From Acinetobacter corruptisaponis (GTDB taxonomy: Bacteria > Pseudomonadota > Gammaproteobacteria > Pseudomonadales > Moraxellaceae): a stretch of 64,000 bases of DNA. Position numbers and translations under genes: made by a program. The first letter of the stretch is position 1. Each line of letters opens with the position of its first letter. The notes beneath the pieces are model-generated. The model saw nothing but the letters and a program-made list of their open reading frames with translations. It did not search any database and was not told the origin of the DNA. The DNA lies in the NCBI RefSeq assembly GCF_030053775.1, contig NZ_CP125669.1, positions 3,095,962 to 3,159,961 of the forward strand, read 5' to 3'. Below are positions 19,012 through 25,789 of the stretch, one piece after another.

Positions 19012-19398
19012 ATGCGATCTTGGAATTTAGTCTGTGCATCGTTATTGGCAAGTTTGGTTTCTGTCCTTAGTTTTGTAATTCCGTTTTGCCTGTTTTTAAA
19101 TTTTCAGCAAAATCATTTAATCCATGTGGTGAGTGATGGAATGGAAGTGATGCTCTATCTGACACCATTTTTGGTTATTCTTGCTTTTATCGGCTACTTA
19201 ATTATTTTGGCTCTCTTGAAATTGCCCATCAAAATTTTTGATCTGCCCCAATTCATTAAAGTAAGCTTGATTTTACTTTCATGTTGGGTATTCTTTGTGA
19301 GCATTATTTTATTGGAAGATCAGGTGAATTACATTGATTTTTCAACTTTGAAGATTGGTATATTGATGTATTTCATGATGTTACCTATTTTTTTCTAG
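19012..19398 (+). CDS. Hypothetical inner-membrane protein
   Basis: 128 residues with four predicted hydrophobic helices (about residues 5-30, 46-70, 82-102, 112-128) and short polar loops. The ATG at 19012 is preferred over an upstream in-frame start because GGGAGAG lies directly before it. No known motif. It overlaps the 3' end of the oppositely oriented hypothetical gene by 18 bases. Part of a block of small accessory genes between metG and apbC. Confidence 0.6.
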   Translation: MRSWNLVCASLLASLVSVLSFVIPFCLFLNFQQNHLIHVVSDGMEVMLYLTPFLVILAFIGYLIILALLKLPIKIFDLPQFIKVSLILLSCWVFFVSIILLEDQVNYIDFSTLKIGILMYFMMLPIFF

Positions 19399-19926
19399 GT
19401 TGTGTGAGTGCGAATGTCTGTTATTTTGTAATGTGTAAGAAGAGGGATGCTTGTTTGGTTTAGCTTTTCTAGATAAATGAATCGTATGATCTTTATCATA
19501 AAAATAAAGATCATAGCTTTTGAGTTTATTATTACCATTGATGATGAAATAACCTGAACAGAGTACTTTCCATTGATTACTTGTATTCTCAGTAATTCCA
19601 ATCCAAGTATGTCCACTGAATGCGAAAGTATAGTTATCTTTCATCCTAAAATCATCAAAATAGATCGCATCACACCAAAACGTATTTTTGCCAAAATCGA
19701 CTTTAGAAAATTTCCAACAACTTAAAAATGCAAGATCAGATTCAAACCATTTATCTATTTGTCTATAGATTTTGAATTGATTGATATTTTGGGCAATATT
19801 TCGTTCTAGCCGTAAAACTCTTCGTTGTATTCTTCTCTTACTGGTATAAATATATTTTGACCATTTGGCATATCTTGCTTCTTCTCGTTGTTCTTGTGCA
19901 GATGGTAAGAGTTCATCTTGAGTCAT
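19381..19926 (-). CDS. Hypothetical protein, paralogue of the next gene
   Basis: 181 residues, AT-rich, no signal peptide. The middle part carries SKRRIQ (about residues 29-34), LSCWKFSKVDF (about 68-78) and a W-G-I stretch (about 108-110), all shared with the gene upstream at 20018-20515. The C-terminus is basic and histidine-rich. Probably a cytoplasmic protein with a coiled N-terminus and a beta-rich domain. Function unknown. Confidence 0.65.
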   Translation of the reverse strand: MTQDELLPSAQEQREEARYAKWSKYIYTSKRRIQRRVLRLERNIAQNINQFKIYRQIDKWFESDLAFLSCWKFSKVDFGKNTFWCDAIYFDDFRMKDNYTFAFSGHTWIGITENTSNQWKVLCSGYFIINGNNKLKSYDLYFYDKDHTIHLSRKAKPNKHPSSYTLQNNRHSHSHNLEKNR

Positions 19927-20017
19927 ATCGATTTTTTATAAAATAGATCTATTGATTACAATATTTACAGTATAACTTAATTTTTTGTAGAGAAAGGAAA
20001 GTATGTATCCCGAAAGA

Positions 20018-20515
20018 TTACATACTCTGCATTTGTTTAACCGTTACGCTTTGCTTTGAATTTTTTCTCAATGAAATGATCTTTCCTTTAGATAGGAAGT
20101 GAATGTGATAGTTTTTTAGACCTTTCACTTTTGGATCAACTGTAATCTCGACATACAGTGGAGTTTGCCAAAGCTCATCACTTCCCAAAATACCTAACCA
20201 AGCCTGAGCTTTAACCGCAACAGTAAATTCATCTTTTATAGTTAGGTTACTGATACTGAGTTCACTACACCAATGTATTGTTTTTGGAAACTCTACCTTA
20301 GAAAATTTCCAGCATGCCAACAAAGCCATACTGCTTTCAATTGAAGCCTGATCATTGCTTTCATTATGAATGACAGGAAGTAATTGTTTAGCTAAATCCT
20401 GTTCAAAAGAATCAATCATGTTCTGGATTCTTCTTTTACTCGAAAGGATATAGTTCAAACGTTTTTCTTGTGCCTGAAGTTCATGTTGAATTTCTAAAAG
20501 TTCATGTTCATTCAT
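20018..20515 (-). CDS. Hypothetical protein, paralogue of the preceding gene
   Basis: 165 residues from MNEHELLEIQHELQAQEKRL; an in-frame upstream extension would overlap the region before the divergent acetyltransferase and is disfavoured. It shares SSKRRIQ, LACWKFSKVEF, a WC pair, KDEFTVAV and AWLGI with its neighbour, in the same order and spacing. The N-terminal 45 residues look like a coiled coil; the rest is probably beta-rich. No known family recognised. Same strand as the paralogue, 91 bases apart. Confidence 0.65.
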   Translation of the reverse strand: MNEHELLEIQHELQAQEKRLNYILSSKRRIQNMIDSFEQDLAKQLLPVIHNESNDQASIESSMALLACWKFSKVEFPKTIHWCSELSISNLTIKDEFTVAVKAQAWLGILGSDELWQTPLYVEITVDPKVKGLKNYHIHFLSKGKIISLRKNSKQSVTVKQMQSM

Positions 20516-20611
20516 AGATGCTATTTTTACAATACAGTGCGATTCAGAGAGAGCGGAAGTATATCTGAACTTATTCCCCATATTATTTATACTTTTTTTA
20601 ATATCGACCCA

Positions 20612-21166
20612 ATGGTTCTAAAAATGATCGAAACCCCAAGACTGATTTTACGACAATGGTTGGCTAAAGATTATCCGCATTTTGCCGAGATGAGTACCAA
20701 TCCTCAGGTCATGGCCTATTTCCCAAAATTGCTCAACCCATCTGAAAGCAGCGCTTTCATTGATAGAATAAAGGCTCTTATTGAGCAACAGGGCTGGGGC
20801 TTCTGGGCGGTTGAATTAAAGGAGAACCATCAGTTTATTGGATTTGTGGGGTTACATTCACAGCCAGCACAATTTTCATTTTCACCCTGTGTTGAGGTTG
20901 GGTGGCGTTTGAATGAACCCTATTGGGGGAAAGGCTATGCAACGGAAGCCGCAAATGCTGTATTGGCTTTTGCGTTTGATCAGTTGCAACTAGATAAGGT
21001 GGTGTCTTTCACCACGGTGGAAAATGAAAAATCACAAGCTGTAATGAGAAAACTAAAAATGAGAAAAATCACGGAATTTCAGCGTCCAGTACTGAAGCCA
21101 GATCACCCATTAAGTTGGCATGTTTTATATGAAATCTCTAAGAAAGAGTTTCAAAGTCAAAACTGA
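20612..21166 (+). CDS. GNAT-family N-acetyltransferase (RimJ/RimL-type)
   Basis: About 184 residues; the frame opens earlier but MVLKMIETPRLILRQW is the natural family start (alternative ATG at 20624). The IETPRLILRQW opening, the acetyl-CoA region VEVGWRLNEPYWGKGYATEAANAVLAFAF (about residues 92-120) and the C-terminal SQAVMRKLKM are typical of RimJ/RimL-like enzymes. The substrate, a protein N-terminus or small amine, cannot be told. Divergent from the paralogue pair. Confidence 0.85.
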   Translation: MVLKMIETPRLILRQWLAKDYPHFAEMSTNPQVMAYFPKLLNPSESSAFIDRIKALIEQQGWGFWAVELKENHQFIGFVGLHSQPAQFSFSPCVEVGWRLNEPYWGKGYATEAANAVLAFAFDQLQLDKVVSFTTVENEKSQAVMRKLKMRKITEFQRPVLKPDHPLSWHVLYEISKKEFQSQN

Positions 21167-21351
21167 CATGATTCATTGATAGGATTTTTATATCCAAAAA
21201 TTCAAAAAGTTATCAATCAGCAATGATTTGAATCTTACTGTATCCCAATTGTTTCAATTTGCAGCAATTCCGCCAAGCTTTGGCAGAACCTTGTATAAAT
21301 ATAGGTAGAAAACAATTGTAGCTTTCACGACATAACAAGAGGAATAACACC

Positions 21352-21888
21352 ATGAGTAATGACAAAATTGATCAGTTAAAAGATTTTGCCGCGAAAGACT
21401 TGGCACAGACCAAGGCAGACTTTCAGCAGGCAAAAGATAAAACCAGTGAGGTGGGCAAAGACATTAAACAAAAAGGTCAGGAAACTGTCGAAGATGTTAA
21501 AAACTTTGCATCAAAAGACCTTGAGCAAACCAAAACTGACTTGCAGCAGGCAAAAGACAAAGCGAGTGAATTGAAACAAAAAGGTGAACAAGCGCTGGAT
21601 GACTTAAAAAGTAATGCAAGTGAGCAATATGATGAAAGTAAGGCCGCTTTATCAAGCAAGGCTGATGAACTGAAAGATAAACTGGCTGATACGCAACATG
21701 CGGCGAAAGAGAAGTTTGAGCACTTTAAAGAAGAGGCAAGTCATAAACTTGATGATGCAAAGGCAAAAGCCGCTGAGTTAAAAGATGAGGCTGCTGCAAA
21801 ACTTGATGACCTGAAAGCCCAGGCGAGCAATAAGCTGGATGATTTAAAGAAAGCTGCAACCGATGCTGTAAATAAACTCAAAGGTTAA
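21352..21888 (+). CDS. Hydrophilin / LEA-like repetitive protein
   Basis: 178 residues composed almost only of K, D, A, E, Q, L and S; there is no Cys, Trp, Arg or Pro. It has a duplicated block (KDLAQTKADFQQAKDK near residue 15 and KDLEQTKTDLQQAKDK near residue 54) followed by 11-residue-like amphipathic units such as KLDDLKAQASN. This is the composition of late-embryogenesis-abundant proteins and hydrophilins; Acinetobacter baumannii has hydrophilins important for desiccation survival. A similar protective role is inferred. Strong ribosome site AAGAGG; single gene. Confidence 0.75.
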   Translation: MSNDKIDQLKDFAAKDLAQTKADFQQAKDKTSEVGKDIKQKGQETVEDVKNFASKDLEQTKTDLQQAKDKASELKQKGEQALDDLKSNASEQYDESKAALSSKADELKDKLADTQHAAKEKFEHFKEEASHKLDDAKAKAAELKDEAAAKLDDLKAQASNKLDDLKKAATDAVNKLKG

Positions 21889-22046
21889 TCATTGCTAAAG
21901 TTCTAAATCATGGACGTTCATATTGAGAGAAGAAAATACGCTATAAAAAATGAGCAATTATCTTCGTAGATGTGAGCGTCTATTCTGCAATACTGCTAAA
22001 CTAACCAAACTCAGTGATATGTTGATCTGTTTTTGGAGTAAACAAA

Positions 22047-23276
22047 ATGTCGTGGCTTTCTTCCTTAAAATCTGTTTTTTCACCTGCGCAAGAAGTCAAG
22101 GAAGATGACATTCAAACTGTTTTACAAAACTATATCCTGCCATATTCAGAGAATTGCTTAAAAGACCGTATTAGTCAGGTGAATGTACAAGGTCGTATTT
22201 TACAACTGACCATCAATACCTTTCCGCAAGAAAAAGACCATCTACAACAGATCCATGATGAGCTTGCCGAAGCATTGGAAAAGTGTGGGATTCAGGAACT
22301 CAATCTTCATATCATCCAGCAAAAACATGCAGCACATGGCGAAGCTGGGCATAGCTGTTCATCCAAGCCTAAAGTAGAAAATACCAATTTACCGCCAGTC
22401 ATGGATGCCTCACCTAAAGCTGAAACTGATCCCAATAATCCACCAATTCAAAAAGCTGCGCCGCAGCAACGTGATGTGGCAGCCCATCCACGTATCCAGA
22501 ATGTGATTCTGGTATCGTCGGGTAAAGGTGGGGTCGGTAAATCAACAACAACAGTCAACCTTGCACTTGCCTTGCAGCAATTGGGTTTAAAAGTTGGGGT
22601 CTTGGATGCAGATATTTATGGCCCAAGTATTCCAACCATGCTGGGTAATGCGGGTAGAACCCCCCTGATTGAAAATGAGCACTTTGTTCCACTCGATGCC
22701 TACGGCATGGCGGTACTGTCAATTGGGCACCTGATTGGTGCAAACAATACTCCTGTGGCTTGGCGGGGACCAAAAGCAACAGGCGCACTCATGCAATTGT
22801 TTAATCAAACCTTATGGCCTGATCTGGATGTGTTGGTGATTGATATGCCACCAGGCACTGGAGACATTCAACTCACTTTGGCACAGCGTATCCCAGTCAC
22901 GGGTGCCGTCATTGTGACGACACCACAAAATGTTGCACTCATGGATGCGGTAAAAGGCATTGAATTATTTAATAAAGTGAACATTCCCGTACTGGGGGTG
23001 ATTGAAAATATGTCCACCCATATCTGCTCTAACTGTGGTCATGAAGAGCAGATTTTTGGTACAGGGGGCGGCGATCAGTTATCTGGGCAATACCATATTC
23101 CATTGCTTGGACGCTTGCCTTTAGATGCTAAAATTCGTGAGCATGCGGATAATGGTAAACCGAGCGTGATTGCACAGGATAGCGCAGGGGAAAGCTATAT
23201 CAATATTGCCCAGGCTGTAATACAACAAATGGAAAAGTTGCCTAAACGCCAAAGAGATGACAAACGAATTTTCTAA
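22047..23276 (+). CDS. apbC: Iron-sulfur cluster carrier ATPase ApbC (Mrp)
   Basis: 409 residues. N-terminal MIP18/DUF59-like domain (about residues 20-92), a low-complexity linker, then a Mrp/NBP35 P-loop ATPase with deviant Walker A SSGKGGVGKSTTTVNLA (about 157-173), LDADIYGPS (about 190-198), VIDMPPGTGD (about 267-276) and a CSNCGHEEQIFG CxxC site (about 330-341) for a bridging [4Fe-4S] cluster. It delivers Fe-S clusters to apo-proteins. In E. coli mrp is the direct neighbour of metG; here they are 3.2 kb apart. Strong terminator follows. Confidence 0.94.
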   Translation: MSWLSSLKSVFSPAQEVKEDDIQTVLQNYILPYSENCLKDRISQVNVQGRILQLTINTFPQEKDHLQQIHDELAEALEKCGIQELNLHIIQQKHAAHGEAGHSCSSKPKVENTNLPPVMDASPKAETDPNNPPIQKAAPQQRDVAAHPRIQNVILVSSGKGGVGKSTTTVNLALALQQLGLKVGVLDADIYGPSIPTMLGNAGRTPLIENEHFVPLDAYGMAVLSIGHLIGANNTPVAWRGPKATGALMQLFNQTLWPDLDVLVIDMPPGTGDIQLTLAQRIPVTGAVIVTTPQNVALMDAVKGIELFNKVNIPVLGVIENMSTHICSNCGHEEQIFGTGGGDQLSGQYHIPLLGRLPLDAKIREHADNGKPSVIAQDSAGESYINIAQAVIQQMEKLPKRQRDDKRIF

Positions 23277-23280
23277 AGTA

Positions 23281-23311
23281 AAAGACCTCTAAATTTAGAG
23301 GTCTTTTTTTA
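23281..23311. terminator. Bidirectional terminator after apbC
   Basis: AAAGACCTCTAAA joined directly to TTTAGAGGTCTTT is a perfect 26-base palindrome at 23281-23306, followed by T. It overlaps the last codons of the convergent DUF2062 gene. Confidence 0.85.
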
Positions 23312-23867
23312 TCTTGTTATTCATGACTTGAGCATTCTTTCTTTTATTCCATGAATAAATCACACTCCACCGCCATAGCAAATGTGTTGTGAAATAAAAT
23401 AAAACGGCAAACAGGATCGCTTCTATGACCAGCCCAGAAACAAGAATCTTGGCCAAGCTAAAATCAATATGACCATGACCAAAGTTCTTTAGCCAATTCA
23501 TGATTTGGTGCAGAACCCCAAGTAGCATGTCTTTATTAATCATATTCACATGATAGATTTTAGTACCAAACCAGAAGCCTAAATATAGAATTGGCACTAC
23601 CGTAAAAGGATTGGTCAGCCATGCCATACATAGCCCAATTGGCAGGTTCACTTCCAGCCATAAAATGGTCAAAATAATAAATACGCTATGAAAAGGGACT
23701 GGTAAAATTCCCCAAAATGTTCCAATAAACATCGCCTTGGCAATTGAGCGACGGTTTACATACCAAAGCAATGGATTTAAGGTGCGTTGACCAAAAATCC
23801 TCATAAACTTTAAATTTGCGACCTTTTCCGAAGAGGGTAGCCATTTATGAAAGAATTGCTTAGGCAT
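23295..23867 (-). CDS. DUF2062 domain membrane protein
   Basis: 190 residues. The DUF2062 core is clear: RRSIAKAMFIGTFWGILPVPFHSVF (about residues 39-63), then AWLTNPFTVVPILYLGFWFGTKI (about 82-104), with a third helix near 150-170. Members are small inner-membrane proteins of unknown function. The last codons run into the apbC terminator hairpin, an economical convergent arrangement. Start ATG at 23867. Confidence 0.85.
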   Translation of the reverse strand: MPKQFFHKWLPSSEKVANLKFMRIFGQRTLNPLLWYVNRRSIAKAMFIGTFWGILPVPFHSVFIILTILWLEVNLPIGLCMAWLTNPFTVVPILYLGFWFGTKIYHVNMINKDMLLGVLHQIMNWLKNFGHGHIDFSLAKILVSGLVIEAILFAVLFYFTTHLLWRWSVIYSWNKRKNAQVMNNKIKKDL

Positions 23868-24178
23868 AAATTGAGGGTTACATATCAGGAAAATAAGTTG
23901 GTATACCTATAAAATAGCACCATTTACTTAGTAAAAACTTAAAATGACTTCAAACCTTGGTTATTTTATAAACATTATTTAACCAATACGTTACATTTAC
24001 CATATTTAAAATTACAAATTTTTATGCAGTGACTTTAGAGTAAAGTGGACTTGAAATTTTAAAAATATAAATAAAACATTTATTTAAATAATCCACCGTC
24101 ATAAGTGCTTACAGTTAAAATTTTGCTATGGATGAGCAATTGGATTAATGTAAAAACATCTTTTAGTGAGGTCATTCA
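23868..24178. other. AT-rich divergent intergenic region
   Basis: 311 bases between the DUF2062 gene and the LysE-type gene. It must carry both promoters; several AT-rich stretches could be -10 elements, but none has a convincing -35 partner. No reading frame or long dyad is seen. Confidence 0.5.
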
Positions 24179-24772
24179 ATGATTTCATGGTTTTTTATTG
24201 GTTTAGTCATAACCATTTTGCTTACTCCTGGCCCAACCAACACCTTGCTTGCATCCTCAGGTATTCAGGTGGGGTTGCGTAAATCGTTATTACTCATTCC
24301 AGCAGAGGCGATTGGCTATATCATTGCAATCAGTGCATGGGGAATACTGATCGGTAAAGTTTCCGCTACTGTACCTTTATTGCCCACTTTTCTTAAATTA
24401 TTGAGCGCAGGCTATATTGTTTTTCTGGCTGTAAAATTATGGCGTACTGCCGATCAGGAGGTGGCATTAAACCAACCAACTATTCGCCCGCGTGAGTTAT
24501 TGTGTGCGACTTTACTCAATCCTAAAGCCTTATTATTTGCCTCAGCTATTTTTCCAGCAGTGGTGTGGAACAGTCAGCAAATCTACATGGCGCATATGAG
24601 TACATTTGTTGCACTGATTCTTCCAATTGCATTGTTCTGGATTTCTGTTGGTGCAGCGCTCGCCACCAATAAAGTAAAATGGTTGTCGCAATCCAAATTA
24701 CAACGTACCGCATCAGTTGTCTTGGTCAGCTTCTCAATTCCAATTAGCTACTCAGCACTGATCAATTTATAA
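24179..24772 (+). CDS. LysE/RhtB-family amino-acid exporter
   Basis: 197 residues with six hydrophobic helices. The family N-terminus LLTPGPTNTLLASSGIQVGLRKS (about residues 15-37) and ATLLNPKALLFA (about 109-120) are typical of LysE/RhtB translocators, which export amino acids or related metabolites by proton motive force. Substrate not determinable. ATG after GTGAGG; single gene ahead of dcd. Confidence 0.88.
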   Translation: MISWFFIGLVITILLTPGPTNTLLASSGIQVGLRKSLLLIPAEAIGYIIAISAWGILIGKVSATVPLLPTFLKLLSAGYIVFLAVKLWRTADQEVALNQPTIRPRELLCATLLNPKALLFASAIFPAVVWNSQQIYMAHMSTFVALILPIALFWISVGAALATNKVKWLSQSKLQRTASVVLVSFSIPISYSALINL

Positions 24773-24879
24773 TATTCCAAGCTCTATCAATGATCCCAGA
24801 ATAGAGCTGTTATTTCCATTGATGTTATTTTACGTTAAAGTACCTCCCAATCATTCACTTCGTCTTTGGATAAAAAGTC

Positions 24880-25449
24880 ATGGCAATAAAATCTGATCGT
24901 TGGATTCGTGAAATGAGCGAAAAACACGGCATGATTAAACCTTATGCAGAAAATCAAGTTCGTTTCGATGCAAACGGAGAAAAACTGATTTCCTATGGGG
25001 TATCCAGCTATGGCTACGATGTCCGCTGCGCGAGAGAGTTTAAGGTATTTACCAACGTCCACTCTGCCATTGTCGATCCAAAAAACTTCGATGACAGAAG
25101 CTTTATTGATATTAAGTCGGATGTCTGCATTATTCCACCCAACTCATTTGCACTTGCACGTACCATTGAATATTTCCGTATCCCACGAAATGTGCTGACC
25201 GTATGCCTTGGTAAGTCAACCTATGCGCGTTGTGGCATTATTGTGAATGTCACGCCTTTAGAGCCTGAATGGGAAGGTCATGTGACACTTGAGTTTTCCA
25301 ATACAACCAACTTACCAGCACGTATTTATGCAGGTGAGGGCGTTGCGCAAATGCTGTTCTTTGAAAGTGATGAAGTGTGTGAAACTTCTTACAAAGATCG
25401 TGGTGGGAAATATCAGGGGCAAACAGGGGTGACTTTGCCGAAGACATAG
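24880..25449 (+). CDS. dcd: dCTP deaminase
   Basis: 189 residues, the standard Dcd length. It converts dCTP to dUTP, feeding dUMP and dTTP synthesis. Family blocks: [15 protein letters not shown] near residues 44-58, [34 protein letters not shown] (about 110-143) with the catalytic Glu, and a C-terminal [12 protein letters not shown] lid. Homotrimeric cytoplasmic enzyme. Upstream gap 107 bases. Confidence 0.96.
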   Translation: MAIKSDRWIREMSEKHGMIKPYAENQVRFDANGEKLISYGVSSYGYDVRCAREFKVFTNVHSAIVDPKNFDDRSFIDIKSDVCIIPPNSFALARTIEYFRIPRNVLTVCLGKSTYARCGIIVNVTPLEPEWEGHVTLEFSNTTNLPARIYAGEGVAQMLFFESDEVCETSYKDRGGKYQGQTGVTLPKT

Positions 25450-25460
25450 TATTACAATTT

Positions 25461-25491
25461 GCAACAATCATTTTTCATGGATGGTTGTTGC
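25461..25491 (+). terminator. Weak terminator after dcd
   Basis: GCAACAATCA (25461-25470) pairs with TGGTTGTTGC (25482-25491) with one G-U pair; the T run after it is interrupted. Confidence 0.5.
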
Positions 25492-25608
25492 TATTCTTGT
25501 TTTGATAATTGATAAATAAAATTATAAGATTCATACATATAATAAAAGGCTTTTTCGGTTAAAATTTATATTCATTCATCGGAAAATATACCATTCACCT
25601 AAATTATT

Positions 25609-25636
25609 TTGCATTTGTGTAAATATTCGGCATAAT
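25609..25636 (+). promoter_or_regulatory. Candidate promoter of the fil-like operon
   Basis: CATAAT at 25631-25636 as -10 with TTGCAT at 25609-25614 as -35 and a 16-base spacer. Transcription would begin near 25643 and give a leader of about 145 bases containing the structure described next. The 340-base gap after dcd holds no reading frame. Confidence 0.4.
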
Positions 25637-25672
25637 GAAAAATGAGATTACATAGGCAAAATTTGTCTATAT

Positions 25673-25770
25673 TTGAGTGATGCTAGGAAGCACGTCTTTA
25701 ACTCTAAATTTGAGGGTAGATGAAATCACTCAAGAGGAATTTAAGAAAAATAACGCTGGTGCAGAGCATC
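25673..25770 (+). promoter_or_regulatory. Structured 5' leader with two alternative stems
   Basis: Stem 1: TTGAGTGAT (25673-25681) pairs with ATCACTCAA (25725-25733), 9 bp. Stem 2: GATGCT (25679-25684) plus GCAC (25690-25693) pairs with GTGC (25759-25762) plus AGCATC (25765-25770), 10 bp. The stems share bases 25679-25681 and are topologically crossed, so they are alternatives or a pseudoknot. Stem 2 ends eight bases before the Shine-Dalgarno AGGAAGG (25778-25784) of the first gene. This suggests a cis-acting regulatory RNA; no known riboswitch class is recognised. Confidence 0.5.
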
Positions 25771-25789
25771 GTGTAACAGGAAGGTCAAG

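Noticed and set aside
25450..25789. A known riboswitch or T-box before the fil-like operon
   Set aside because: No conserved core of any class I know is present; it is kept only as an unclassified structured leader.
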